From NCBI GenBank assembly GCA_947259575.1, contig CAMYMU010000024.1, positions 62,001 to 126,000 of the forward strand: DNA of 64,000 bases, given 5' to 3'. This document shows, piece by piece, positions 1 to 8,494 of this stretch (positions within the stretch are counted from its first letter, which is position 1; each line of letters begins with the position of its first letter). Source of the stretch: an uncultured Ectothiorhodospiraceae bacterium (GTDB lineage Bacteria; Pseudomonadota; Gammaproteobacteria; UBA6429; Thiohalophilaceae). The translations under genes and the position numbers were made by a program. The notes beneath the pieces are model-generated. The model made no database searches. It had not been told where the DNA came from and worked only from the letters and a program-made list of their open reading frames with translations.

Positions 1-236
1 ATGAAAACTATCGCTATGGCGATCCTATTTTCAGGCCAAAATTGATGGATCCCGATGAGTTTGCACATAAATGTTATGAAGCTAAAAAGGCCTTCTACTC
101 ATGGCGTTCAATTGGTAGTCGTGTACTGGGCACGGAGGCGGGTATTAATGTCTTCAGGACCGGTATTGTAAGCCTGGCCAATCTTATTTCACGACGCGAA
201 GTCTTCCGCAAACAATATCGTCCATTAGGTGCTTGA
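1..236 (+). CDS. C-terminal end of a radical SAM protein (cut by window start)
   Basis: The third frame is open from the first base to a TGA at 234-236, so this is the tail of a gene that begins outside the window. The visible residues resemble the C-terminal tail of the complete radical SAM protein that follows: a segment ending in an MDPDEF-like stretch, then a helical Arg/Lys-rich end. This suggests two tandem paralogues. The cluster-binding region is not visible, so the assignment rests on the neighbour and on the tail alone. The stop sits about 20 bases before the next start, so the genes are probably co-transcribed. Confidence 0.6.
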   Translation, partial: ENYRYGDPIFRPKLMDPDEFAHKCYEAKKAFYSWRSIGSRVLGTEAGINVFRTGIVSLANLISRREVFRKQYRPLGA

Positions 237-256
237 GTGAGAGGCGTGACAAGCTA

Positions 257-1588
257 ATGAAGATTACGTTTATCAAACCCACAATCGGGCGTCGCGAACA
301 CAGTCTTTATGTCGACGAAGGACGTATGGAGCCTTTGATGCTGGCGGTGCTGGCAGGCTTAACACCTAATGATGTTGATGTGGCGCTTTATGATGACAGA
401 ATGGAGTCCATTCCATTTGATGAAGAAACTGATCTGGTTGCGATTACGGTAGAAACATATACAGCGCGACGTGCTTATGAAATCTCCGAAGAATATAGAG
501 GCCGTGGTGTGCCTGTCATTCTAGGCGGAATGCACGTCACCTTGTTGCCGGATGAGGCAGCGCAACACGCCGACAGCATCTTTATCGGCGATGCAGAATC
601 TCTCTGGACAACCGTGGTGGATGATGCACGACGTGGAAAACTACAATCACGTTATGTTGCACCACCTGGTGTAGCCCAGTTTCCAAATGTTTTACCCAGA
701 CGTGATTTATATAAGGGCAAGGGCTATTTACCGATGTCGCTAATGCAATATACACGCGGCTGTCGTTTCGCCTGTAGCTTTTGTGCGGTCAGTAAGTACT
801 TTGATAAAAAACATTATATTCGTCGTATCGATGAGGTGGTTAGAGAAATATCTGAACAAAACCGGAAATTTATTTTCTTTATCGATGACAATATTGCAAC
901 CGATCGTAAGGCATTAAAAGAGTTGTGTCGTGAGCTAATACCTTTGAGAATTCATTGGATAAGTCAGGCCAGCTTGGATGTCACAAAAGATCAGAACTTG
1001 ATGAAAGCGATGGCTGACAGTGGTTGTATTGGTCATGTAATGGGCTTTGAGACGATAACACCCGGAAGTCTCCGTGATGCGCGTAAAGCACCCAATATCT
1101 CTGGATTTTCGAATTATCAGCACGAAGTCAGAATTTTGCGTGAATTCGGTATGCAAACCTGGGCAGCGTTTACGCTCGGCTACGATAACGACACCTACGA
1201 TTCGGTATTAGCGACCATGGAGTTTGCCTTAAAAAGCAAATTCACATTTGCTGCATTTAATATCTTGATGCCATATCCGAATACGCCACTTTATAATAAA
1301 TTGGAAAGCGAGGGCCGTTTGTTATATGACGGTAAGTGGTGGTTGCATCCAGAATATCGCTTCAATCAAGCCGCGTTTGTACCAAAGAATATGGCGCCTG
1401 ATGAACTAACCGATGCCTGTCATATAGCACGTAAGAAGTTTAATAGTGTCTTTTCTTTGATGTACCGCTTCTCCGATATGCAAACAAACCTGAAAACACT
1501 CTGGCGTGCGGCATCCTATTGGCGCTATGCGACATTATTCAGGAAAGAGCTGTATAAAAAACATAAGATGAGATTTGGTCTTAAATGA
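257..1588 (+). CDS. B12-binding-type radical SAM protein
   Basis: Residues 1-135 have the Rossmann-like pattern of a B12-binding domain (VAITVETYTARRAYEI, then VILGGMH), but the cobalamin-ligand motif DxHxxG is absent, as in many members that bind B12 without a lower His ligand or have lost it. The radical SAM core follows, with CxxxCxxC as CRFACSFC (Cys169, 173, 176), expected to hold a 4Fe-4S cluster and cleave S-adenosylmethionine. The ATG at 257, preceded by GAGAGG, fits the family start better than a TTG at 233. The stop overlaps the next ATG (ATGA). The desaturase two genes on suggests a lipid or pigment substrate, but that is inference; the reaction is unknown. Confidence 0.85.
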   Translation: MKITFIKPTIGRREHSLYVDEGRMEPLMLAVLAGLTPNDVDVALYDDRMESIPFDEETDLVAITVETYTARRAYEISEEYRGRGVPVILGGMHVTLLPDEAAQHADSIFIGDAESLWTTVVDDARRGKLQSRYVAPPGVAQFPNVLPRRDLYKGKGYLPMSLMQYTRGCRFACSFCAVSKYFDKKHYIRRIDEVVREISEQNRKFIFFIDDNIATDRKALKELCRELIPLRIHWISQASLDVTKDQNLMKAMADSGCIGHVMGFETITPGSLRDARKAPNISGFSNYQHEVRILREFGMQTWAAFTLGYDNDTYDSVLATMEFALKSKFTFAAFNILMPYPNTPLYNKLESEGRLLYDGKWWLHPEYRFNQAAFVPKNMAPDELTDACHIARKKFNSVFSLMYRFSDMQTNLKTLWRAASYWRYATLFRKELYKKHKMRFGLK

Positions 1589-2253
1589 GCAAAAGGGTAC
1601 TAGAACTCTATCAATATATCGCGCCAGCGATATTGGCACCTTTGTCATTCTGGTTATGGTGGCGTGTTTATGATGGTAATATCCATCTGGTTTTAATCGC
1701 CTGGCTGCTGCCCGTGTTGTATGCCTATATTGTCCCTGCAGTCGGGACTAATTATTTGAAGGTTTGGGAATTCGATACACGTTTTCGAGTAGGACGATTC
1801 CGGCCACATCATGGCTTTGTGTTTGGTAGTGCGACAGCAATGATTGCCTGGCTCTGTCATACAGATCCAGCCACAAATTACTTCGACGTTTTTCGTTATG
1901 GTTTTATCATGGCAGCGGTGTTGGGCTTTTGGAATATTATTTATGACATTAAAGCCATTCGGAATGGTATTTTAAAAGTATACAATCAACCCTGGGCAGA
2001 TGAGCGCGGGGCTGAAGCAATTACCCTGGATTATGCGCCCTGGTTCTTTGCTGGTTTTGGTGCTATTTATGGGCTAAGTACCGGTATTGCTGAACTGCTG
2101 GCATTAAATGGGGTATTAACAAACGGTTATTTTATTATTCTTTTCATGGCAAGCCTTATCGTTTCAATGGCTGTACCCGTTATCGGTTATCGTCGACACT
2201 CGTTTAAAGCACATGGGCACTCGGGGTGCAAACCAATACGGGAGGATGTCTGA
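1585..2253 (+). CDS. Polytopic membrane protein of unknown function
   Basis: This 222-residue protein has about six hydrophobic segments (roughly residues 10-30, 35-55, 75-95, 105-125, 150-170 and 180-200) with short loops rich in Trp, Arg and His, including RFRPHHGF near residue 70. I do not recognise a family. It starts inside the stop of the radical SAM gene (ATGA) and its own stop shares a base with the next start (TGATG), so translation of the three is probably coupled. The context suggests a membrane partner in modification of a lipid-soluble product; this is inference. Confidence 0.75.
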   Translation: MSKRVLELYQYIAPAILAPLSFWLWWRVYDGNIHLVLIAWLLPVLYAYIVPAVGTNYLKVWEFDTRFRVGRFRPHHGFVFGSATAMIAWLCHTDPATNYFDVFRYGFIMAAVLGFWNIIYDIKAIRNGILKVYNQPWADERGAEAITLDYAPWFFAGFGAIYGLSTGIAELLALNGVLTNGYFIILFMASLIVSMAVPVIGYRRHSFKAHGHSGCKPIREDV

Positions 2254-3179
2254 TGTCTGCCGAACAAACCAATGATTATCCGATACCAGAAAAACGTAAT
2301 ATCCTTATCCTGGTTCTGACTATTCCTGTGATATGGGGCTTGCTGTGGTCTGCTTCACATCTTTCGATTGGTTGGGCACTGCTTGCTGCTTTACTATTTG
2401 CGCAAATTAACCATACCGTGTTCTCTTTATTGCACGAAGCGGTGCATGGTGTTTTGTCTAAGAATCATTTTCGAAATGAACTGTTCGGAACTATCTGTGC
2501 GGCTATGTTTCCGACCTCATTGAAACTGCAACGTGTTGCTCACCTCGGACACCACAAGCGTAATCGCACCGATCAGGATTTGTACGATTACTATTTGCCA
2601 GGACAATCAAAACGACGCAGAAACTTTCACCTCTATGCTGGGAACCTGTTTGGGTTTTACTGGTTTGTGATACCAGAGAGTAACTTCATTTACTTAATAG
2701 CACCCTGGTTATACACATCGAAATGGTTTATCGAGGGGCCAGCACGAAAATTGGGCTTTGAACCTTATATCAAAGAGATTGCCCAGCAGAGTAAATTACG
2801 AATCTGGTTTGAATGTTTGTGGGCATTCAGCTACCAGGTGTTAGTGTTTGTCTTGCTCGACCTTAACCTGTTTGGCTGGTTATTGTGTCATTACTTCTTT
2901 GCCGTGCATTGGTCGGCATTGCAATATGTCGATCATGCCTGGAGCGCCCGCGATGTGATTAATGGTGCATGGAATCTAAAGGTGTCCAAGCCAGCGCAGT
3001 GGGTTGCGCTTAACTATCACTGTCATTTAGCACACCACCAACATCCAGAAGTACCCTGGTTACATCTACCAAAATTAGTCGATAAAAATGACAGGCAACC
3101 TACATTTTGGTCTATCTATTTTCGCCTCTGGGGTGGCGCAAAACCAGCACCACCGATGGGTAGCGGGGCTACTTTGTAA
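2253..3179 (+). CDS. Fatty-acid desaturase family protein
   Basis: The three histidine boxes of membrane di-iron desaturases and hydroxylases are present: HEAVH around residue 60, HLGHH around residue 95, and HCHLAHH near residue 265, separated by hydrophobic pairs. The family uses O2 and a diferric centre to desaturate or hydroxylate acyl chains or carotenoid-like lipids at the inner membrane; the substrate here is not known. The ATG at 2253 is preceded by GGAGG at 2240-2244; a GTG at 2226 lies inside the previous gene and is less likely. The last gene of the plus-strand cluster, it converges on the next gene with only three bases between stops. Confidence 0.88.
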   Translation: MSAEQTNDYPIPEKRNILILVLTIPVIWGLLWSASHLSIGWALLAALLFAQINHTVFSLLHEAVHGVLSKNHFRNELFGTICAAMFPTSLKLQRVAHLGHHKRNRTDQDLYDYYLPGQSKRRRNFHLYAGNLFGFYWFVIPESNFIYLIAPWLYTSKWFIEGPARKLGFEPYIKEIAQQSKLRIWFECLWAFSYQVLVFVLLDLNLFGWLLCHYFFAVHWSALQYVDHAWSARDVINGAWNLKVSKPAQWVALNYHCHLAHHQHPEVPWLHLPKLVDKNDRQPTFWSIYFRLWGGAKPAPPMGSGATL

Positions 3180-3182
3180 CTA

Positions 3183-3812
3183 TCAGGCATTTAAGATTCG
3201 CTTGCGAACCATGCCAATAACTAGCATCAATAAAATGCCTGCAATGAAACCACCAATAGTAAAATAGATCAGAGAGCTTTCTACTTCCGCTAGAATAGGG
3301 TTGTCGAGAAAGTTGGTACCAATATGGAGTGAAAGTATTCGCCATTTACCGTCCGTGTCTTTAATAACGGTGGCGGTCCAGCGGGTTTTCATTTCGTAGT
3401 AGCGGCTATCAGATAAAATATAATTTTCATCTCCCGTGCCGCGAACGATCCCCATAGTCTTATTCGCATACAACTCGGTTAATGCATCTGCGGTGAGCTT
3501 CATGTCGACTTTCTTTAGATAGCCATCTGGGCCAAACCAGCGATTAAAGTAATCTTCAATTTCATCTCTGGATGAAATAATTTCCTGGTTAATGGTGGTG
3601 ACCCGAATATCTTCATGGAAGTAGGGGGCGAGATCGGCGTAACGTTCTTCATTCACGGCCTTTTCCATACCCTGTAGCAGTGCTCTAAGTTCTTCGTGGA
3701 TAGCATGATCGGGCTCTTCTGCTGCAAAAACAGTCAGTGGGCCGATATAGGTGGTAAATAACAACAATAATATTTGAGCTATATGTCTAGATATTGTTTT
3801 CCTGAACATCAT
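3183..3812 (-). CDS. Exported NTF2/SnoaL-like protein with a C-terminal membrane anchor
   Basis: The protein begins with a signal-like segment (about residues 8-30, ending VFAAEE). A domain of about 125 residues follows with the pattern of the NTF2/SnoaL fold: a helix with GMEKAVNEERYADLAPYF, then strands ending in KWRILSLHIG. A hydrophobic helix near the end (YFTIGGFIAGILLMLVIGM) and a basic tail point to an inner-membrane anchor with the domain in the periplasm. The start at 3812 (or 3809) follows GGAGAAGG; a longer form would begin inside the upstream PAP2 gene. The gene overlaps that gene's 3' end by 26 bases, so they are probably one transcript. Ligand and role unknown. Confidence 0.7.
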   Translation of the reverse strand: MMFRKTISRHIAQILLLLFTTYIGPLTVFAAEEPDHAIHEELRALLQGMEKAVNEERYADLAPYFHEDIRVTTINQEIISSRDEIEDYFNRWFGPDGYLKKVDMKLTADALTELYANKTMGIVRGTGDENYILSDSRYYEMKTRWTATVIKDTDGKWRILSLHIGTNFLDNPILAEVESSLIYFTIGGFIAGILLMLVIGMVRKRILNA

Positions 3813-4422
3813 CCTTCTCCCCTTTAAAGTAATTCCGAAAGAAAACAGCAATCATTAACCCTATGATGATATCGAGTATATGGTGTTGGTGTACTAGCAG
3901 TGTAGATATACATACTAAAGTTAACCATGTCCAAAGTACATATTTCAGATAAATAGATATTGTTGCCTCCAGTAGCGCAAAAATAATCAGCGCTGTGAAA
4001 ATGACATGTAATGAGGGTACGAGATTATGCGGCAGATCGATTAAGAAGAGGCTGGAAAATATGCCAGCATAAAATGGATTGTCTGGGCTAACTCGAATAA
4101 ATCCTAATTCAGCTGGCAATAGTAAAAAGAAAATAGCCGATAGCAAAATTCCACTTATTAATTGTTTTCCTAGTTTATTTAATTGCGGCACACGTAGAAA
4201 AAAAGGGGGTAGTAGAAATAAGATATACATCGAAATGTATATCCAAAAGAAATCAGGAATAAGCGGGACTGCGAGTTCAGAATCTAGGTAAAGTGGGTAC
4301 GTGGTAGAACGATTTGCTGTCAGCCAATTACAGGTTGGGTAAACAGCAAAGAATGCAATACCCACCCAGAATGCCCAGTAGCCATAGGTTTTCCAAACCG
4401 CTGTTTTAGTTTCCAACTGCAT
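3787..4422 (-). CDS. PAP2-family membrane phosphatase
   Basis: A protein of 211 residues with about six membrane helices. It carries two PAP2 signature parts: PSLH (in the segment after PHNLV, near residue 136) and a later H-x-x-x-D (HHILD, near residue 180) that supply the catalytic His and supporting Asp. The first PAP2 motif (KxxxxxxRP) is not clear, as in the PAP2_3/IPC-synthase-like branch. Such proteins dephosphorylate phosphatidate, undecaprenyl pyrophosphate or related lipids, or transfer lipid head groups. The substrate cannot be told. The downstream NTF2-like gene overlaps its 3' end. Confidence 0.75.
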   Translation of the reverse strand: MQLETKTAVWKTYGYWAFWVGIAFFAVYPTCNWLTANRSTTYPLYLDSELAVPLIPDFFWIYISMYILFLLPPFFLRVPQLNKLGKQLISGILLSAIFFLLLPAELGFIRVSPDNPFYAGIFSSLFLIDLPHNLVPSLHVIFTALIIFALLEATISIYLKYVLWTWLTLVCISTLLVHQHHILDIIIGLMIAVFFRNYFKGEKDDVQENNI

Positions 4423-4470
4423 GATGGCAAAACAGTTTAATCGATACGTCAGCGTTTAGCTAACGGTCAT

Positions 4471-5367
4471 CTAGGCTGCGAGTGTCACCCTGTTTCTACC
4501 GTTCTCTTTGGCTTTGTATAAAGCCTCATCAGCCCGATTTAATAGCGCCTTTATATCAGGATCCCTGGTTTCTAGTTCTGCAACGCCAAGACTAGCGGTG
4601 ACCTCTATAAGCATATCTCCCGCTAGATAAGGATATTTCGTGATACGCTCTCGCACACGTTCGGCCAGGTGAAACGCAGACTTTGCAGAGGTGTCGGGCA
4701 GCAGCAGGGCAAACTCTTCACCACCTACGCGTCCCAAAAAGTCTGTGGTGCGAATGACTTCCTGGATAGCTTCGACAAAAATTTGCAGAACATTATCGCC
4801 TGCAGCGTGACCATAGTTATCGTTTATTGATTTAAAGTGATCTATGTCGATCATCATAACTGAAAGCGGACGGTGATATCGTTTCGAGCGTGCTACTTCT
4901 TTGTCTGATTGATCTAAAAAAGCGGGGCGACTTAATGCACCCGTTAATGAATCAAATAATGCCATGTTGATTAACTGGCTTTCCATTCGCTTGTAGCGGG
5001 TGAGATCTCTTTCGATTGAAGCAAAGTGCGTTATCGCACCGGACTCGTCCTTGAGGGGGATAATATTGGTGTCCATCCAATAACCCTGGCCTTCCTTACT
5101 ATATTTCAACAACTCGGTGCGTATACCCTTGCCTTGTCGCATAGCCTTACGGATGCGAGAGCGGGTTTGGCGATCCGTGCCACGACCATATAATAAATCT
5201 GCTGATTCTCCCAGCACTTCGCTGAGGGAGTAGCCCATGTGTTTTTCAAATGCAGGATTGGCAAAAACAATGCATGGGCCGCCTTTTTCAGGGGGAGTCG
5301 CATCACAGACCAGGACAATATCACTGGTCGATTCAATGAGCTGTCTGAACAAAGCATCAAACTGCAC
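4471..5367 (-). CDS. PAS-GGDEF diguanylate cyclase
   Basis: Residues 8-125 form a PAS domain with a PAC-like end (FANPAFEKHMGYS, then DESGAITHFASIERDLT), the type often seen in LOV or redox sensors; the LOV flavin Cys motif (NCRFLQ) is not present. Residues 130-298 form a GGDEF domain with an intact active site GGEEF (215-219) and an RTTD at 206-209, five residues before it, matching the RxxD inhibitory site. The protein should therefore make cyclic di-GMP from two GTP and be product-inhibited. No membrane segment is seen, so it is cytoplasmic. It is a lone minus-strand gene. Confidence 0.92.
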   Translation of the reverse strand: MQFDALFRQLIESTSDIVLVCDATPPEKGGPCIVFANPAFEKHMGYSLSEVLGESADLLYGRGTDRQTRSRIRKAMRQGKGIRTELLKYSKEGQGYWMDTNIIPLKDESGAITHFASIERDLTRYKRMESQLINMALFDSLTGALSRPAFLDQSDKEVARSKRYHRPLSVMMIDIDHFKSINDNYGHAAGDNVLQIFVEAIQEVIRTTDFLGRVGGEEFALLLPDTSAKSAFHLAERVRERITKYPYLAGDMLIEVTASLGVAELETRDPDIKALLNRADEALYKAKENGRNRVTLAA

Positions 5368-5586
5368 TTGCTTTCCTCACCCTGAAGACCTGGTGTAATT
5401 GTCGGCACTTACAGCTATATCTTAAGTAATTTAGTGAATAATTAACCAAAACACATTGATTATGCTGAAATATTAGCCAATCCTAATGTTTCGTATAGAA
5501 GTACAAAGCTTCACAAACAAGCCGGTTGTCAGGGTGGCGCTTCAGGTTTTCAGAGAATGGCTGTGGGTCTTGCTATTAAAACGTCT

Positions 5587-5612
5587 GGATAATCATTTCT
5601 CGGGTATTATCC
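5587..5612 (-). terminator. Weak hairpin at the end of the hybrid kinase gene
   Basis: GGATAAT (5587-5593) and ATTATCC (5606-5612) form a perfect 7-bp stem with a 12-base loop that spans the kinase stop codon. Read on the minus strand the stem is followed by a short T-rich stretch (AGACGTTTT), so it could end the kinase transcript, but the T-tract is poor. Confidence 0.3.
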
Positions 5613-7331
5613 ATCCCCACTCAATGCTTCCTCGGTATCATTTGCGATGGGTAGGTAGCGCGCAGACATATCGTAGAGTGTATTTCTAACTATTGGTTTT
5701 GTCAGAAAGTCGTTGCTACCTGCTTTTGCACAAGAGTCGCGGTCGTCATGCGTCGCATTTGCGGTCAGAACGACAATCGGCTTAGTGTAACCTTGTTTGC
5801 GTAGGACCTCGATCGCCTCAATACCTGACATAACGGGCATTTGCATGTCCATATAGATTAAGTCAAATTCTTCTTTTTCAGCCAGTTCAACGGCTTCCTG
5901 GCCATTATTGGCTACGCTCACCTCTGCGCCCATTTTGGTTAGATAATTCTTTATCAGGAGTTGGTTCATTTCTGTATCTTCAGCTAATAAGACATGCCCT
6001 GATAACAGAGACATTTCACCTGGCTTAGTTCTAGCAACAGCTGGTGCTTCAGAGACAGAATTTGTGTTTCGATTAACAGGGGCATCTATAACGCCGCATA
6101 TCATTTCTTGCTCATTAATGTCACCGCAAGGAATTTGCAACTTGAATGTAGTGCCAGTTCCAGGTTGACTGTAAACCTCGAGGTTGTAATTTAAGAGATT
6201 TGCGAGTTGCTTAGATAAGGAAAGTCCAAGGCCAGTACCACCAAATTTACGTGTTGTGCTTGAGTCAGCCTGTTTGAAGGGTTGAAATGCTTTTTGGATC
6301 TGCTCGTCCGTCATACCGATACCGGTGTCGCTTACAGAAATGTTTAATAGATGACCAGGTGCATCATAATCGACATCAACTTTCACTTTACCGTGTTCAG
6401 TAAATTTTATTGCATTACTACAGAGGTTAATCAAAATTTGTTTTAACCGAATAGGATCACTTTCAATGATGGCAGGGAGTGGTGGGCGATAGTTTAATTC
6501 AAACTGCAGAGATTTTTTTTGAGCCTGCATTGAAATTATCGATTCAACTTCATATATCGCTTGCATAGGATTCATTTTTACATGTTCTATTTCAAGCTCT
6601 CCAGCATCTATTTTAGAGAAGTCGAGAATGTTATTTATCAGGTTTAATAAATGACGACTGCTTCTATGTATTGTATTTAAAGCAAATAAACGCTGTTCTG
6701 TAGTTTGATCACTATCTAACGCCGTTTCAGAAAAACCAATCACTGCGGTTAGGGGGGTACGGATCTCATGACTCATATTGGCAAGAAACTCAGTTTTAGC
6801 TTTGTTGGCGTTGTCTGCATTTTTAACCGCGATCTCGAGTTTGCTTAACAACTTGCCTATATAGATCGGCATTAGGACAATCCACAGCATCAGGCCCCAG
6901 CCGATAAAAGTATTGTCTTTCCAAAATGGGGCCTGCGTGATGACAAAAGAAAAGGCAATTATTGTCAGCAAGTTGGCGATAAACATATATTTGCGCCCAA
7001 AGCGCAGGCCATAACCAATAATTATCCAAAGATAAATACCGTAGAGATAGGCGGTCGATACACCACCTTCATACATCGCGTAGGTAGAAAAAGAAACATC
7101 AAATAGCAGACCAGTGGTGATGAAAGGCCAGGACATTGAACGAGTAAATCCGGCAATCAACAGGAACACGCTCATTAGTACCAGATATGTGATAGATAAA
7201 TGGAACAAAAATATGGGTGGGTTCCCAAGCCACTGATAGGTATGACCAAGGTATGAGTAGATGCTCAGGATGACGGCGAAGAATATTCGCACATAGGACT
7301 GGCCTACAACACTGTTATGTTCCCATCTCAA
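5607..7331 (-). CDS. RpfC-like membrane hybrid histidine kinase
   Basis: An N-terminal membrane region of about five helices (residues 12-165) with the GLRFGRKYMFIANLL segment resembles the sensor region of RpfC-type kinases. It is followed by a HisKA domain with phospho-acceptor His188 (NMSHEIRTPLTAVIGF), an HATPase domain with N, G1 (DTGIGM) and G2 (GGTGLGLSL) boxes, and a receiver with phospho-acceptor Asp495 (YMDMQMPVMSG) and a conserved Lys near FLTKPI. There is no HPt domain, which RpfC proper has. The ORF start is a TTG with GGGGGT nine bases upstream; no in-frame ATG precedes the membrane region. No rpfF or rpfG gene is seen nearby, so the signal and output are unknown. Confidence 0.88.
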   Translation of the reverse strand: MRWEHNSVVGQSYVRIFFAVILSIYSYLGHTYQWLGNPPIFLFHLSITYLVLMSVFLLIAGFTRSMSWPFITTGLLFDVSFSTYAMYEGGVSTAYLYGIYLWIIIGYGLRFGRKYMFIANLLTIIAFSFVITQAPFWKDNTFIGWGLMLWIVLMPIYIGKLLSKLEIAVKNADNANKAKTEFLANMSHEIRTPLTAVIGFSETALDSDQTTEQRLFALNTIHRSSRHLLNLINNILDFSKIDAGELEIEHVKMNPMQAIYEVESIISMQAQKKSLQFELNYRPPLPAIIESDPIRLKQILINLCSNAIKFTEHGKVKVDVDYDAPGHLLNISVSDTGIGMTDEQIQKAFQPFKQADSSTTRKFGGTGLGLSLSKQLANLLNYNLEVYSQPGTGTTFKLQIPCGDINEQEMICGVIDAPVNRNTNSVSEAPAVARTKPGEMSLLSGHVLLAEDTEMNQLLIKNYLTKMGAEVSVANNGQEAVELAEKEEFDLIYMDMQMPVMSGIEAIEVLRKQGYTKPIVVLTANATHDDRDSCAKAGSNDFLTKPIVRNTLYDMSARYLPIANDTEEALSGDG

Positions 7332-7595
7332 ACTTAAACCCCCATTAAAAACAATAGCTTAGCGTGTTTTCTGTGTATGAATAAGTACCACTATATATAT
7401 ATCGGTCGTGTCACGTAGTGCTTTATGAAGAATTCCGAATTCATGAAATAGGGAAAGTACCTGTCATGTGAATTTCGCACACTAGAAACGCCAAAACCTC
7501 ACGGAAGCTAAGGCAGTCCTTGCCTATCATTTTCTTACAACGGGTTAACTAAGACCGTTACTTGAATGGATTAAGTAATAAGTGGGGAAAGTACA
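7332..7595. promoter_or_regulatory. Divergent intergenic region with a possibly structured leader
   Basis: This 264-base gap separates the kinase from a plus-strand gene. It holds a duplicated GAATTC (7430-7442) and, at about 7480-7545, a stretch with AACGCCAAAACC, CACGG, then a CTAA followed by an AGGCA/TGCCT hairpin and a later GGGTT. Parts of this recall the second half of cyclic-di-GMP-I riboswitches, but the first half is not recognisable, so this is a weak suggestion only. GGGGAAAG before the ATG at 7596 is the ribosome-binding site. Confidence 0.2.
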
Positions 7596-7937
7596 ATGAA
7601 ATCAAGGAAAGGAAAAAGGCGGTTATCTCGGATACTGTTGAGTATCAGTATTGCAAGCTTAGTGTATTCACCAAACCTGATTGCAGGTGGTTTTTTACAG
7701 GAGTGGTTTCAAAACCGCTTGTTTGCACCGACTGAACAACAGCGAACTCAAGAGCAAGATGGCAAGGTTGTGATCTACGATGGCATACATGATGTTGATG
7801 TTAACCGTGCGATGGATACGCAGTTCCATCGAATCGAGCATATGATGTTCATCGGTACAGTCATTACAAACCAAGATGGTGAGCCGGCAAAAGATGAGGC
7901 AACTGGGCAGGTTCTAAAAGAAGATGACGATTGTTAG
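7596..7937 (+). CDS. Small exported protein of unknown function
   Basis: A 113-residue product with a basic N-terminus and a hydrophobic signal segment (RILLSISIASLVYSPNLIAGG, cleaved probably near residue 31). The mature part is acidic and hydrophilic, with a central EHMMFIGTVITNQDGEPAKDE stretch and an acidic end with a single C-terminal Cys (EDDDC). I do not recognise a family. The start is well supported by a purine-rich site 7 bases upstream. The gene stands alone between divergent and convergent neighbours. Confidence 0.65.
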   Translation: MKSRKGKRRLSRILLSISIASLVYSPNLIAGGFLQEWFQNRLFAPTEQQRTQEQDGKVVIYDGIHDVDVNRAMDTQFHRIEHMMFIGTVITNQDGEPAKDEATGQVLKEDDDC

Positions 7938-8013
7938 CGACTGAACAGATTGCATTCAAAATTCGCTGAGACGGCCATTGCTGCGATATTTGTACTTGAC
8001 GGTAAGATCGTGA

Positions 8014-8250
8014 TCACAGTCCAATCATTTCAGCGTGGCCAGCGAGTTCCTTCACCATGGTCAGCAGGTGTGATGAATTCGTTTTTTCTGGGTTGTACTC
8101 AACTACGACTAAGTGAGGTTTGTCCTCAGGCATATGGACACTCACGACGCCATCTATAATGCGCAATCCGCTCTCAACGTTGGTGCGTGTTGCGTTATCT
8201 GCATCTTTATCAATGTGAATAGTAACATCAGTTAATGCTATTTCAGTCAT
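8014..8250 (-). CDS. Small HMA-like (ferredoxin-fold) protein lacking CxxC
   Basis: At 78 residues this has the length and strand-helix pattern of heavy-metal-associated domains: a strand (TDVTIHID), a helix (NATRTNVESGLRIIDGV), a strand (VSVHMPEDKPHLVVVEYNP) and a last helix. The metal-binding CxxC is missing; there is no Cys in the protein, so a CopZ-like metal chaperone role is unlikely. A strong site AGGAGGTAGG precedes the ATG. An FNR-like box lies about 60 bases upstream, which suggests control by oxygen. Function unknown; the fold call is moderate. Confidence 0.7.
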   Translation of the reverse strand: MTEIALTDVTIHIDKDADNATRTNVESGLRIIDGVVSVHMPEDKPHLVVVEYNPEKTNSSHLLTMVKELAGHAEMIGL

Positions 8251-8302
8251 TTCCTACCTCCTTAGTGTGGTTGCAAATTAGCATGAAGGCTCAGAATGTA
8301 TA

Positions 8303-8316
8303 TTGAGCTAGATCAA
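8303..8316 (-). promoter_or_regulatory. FNR/ANR-like box upstream of the HMA-like gene
   Basis: TTGAGCTAGATCAA matches the FNR consensus TTGATNNNNATCAA at nine of ten defined bases. On the minus strand a TGC-TAATTT (extended -10-like) lies about 22 bases downstream, which puts the expected start of transcription about 42 bases from the box centre, the classical activating position. Binding is inferred, not shown. Confidence 0.45.
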
Positions 8317-8494
8317 TGGTTTCTTAATGATAAAGACTATGAAAAGTGTAAGTGTTTTTTTCTATTAAGTTAGCGGAGGTGCCGCATACTGATTCTGCTA
8401 ATGAATATTTAAGATTATACTGGCAGACTTTAATGGAAAAATGCTGATATGATAACCCCAATAATCTCGCGTTATTTATATTTTCAGGATACTC

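Noticed and set aside
7950-8159. Plus-strand frame antisense to the HMA-like gene
   Set aside because: The minus-strand gene has a strong site, a fold pattern and an upstream promoter element; the plus-strand frame has none.
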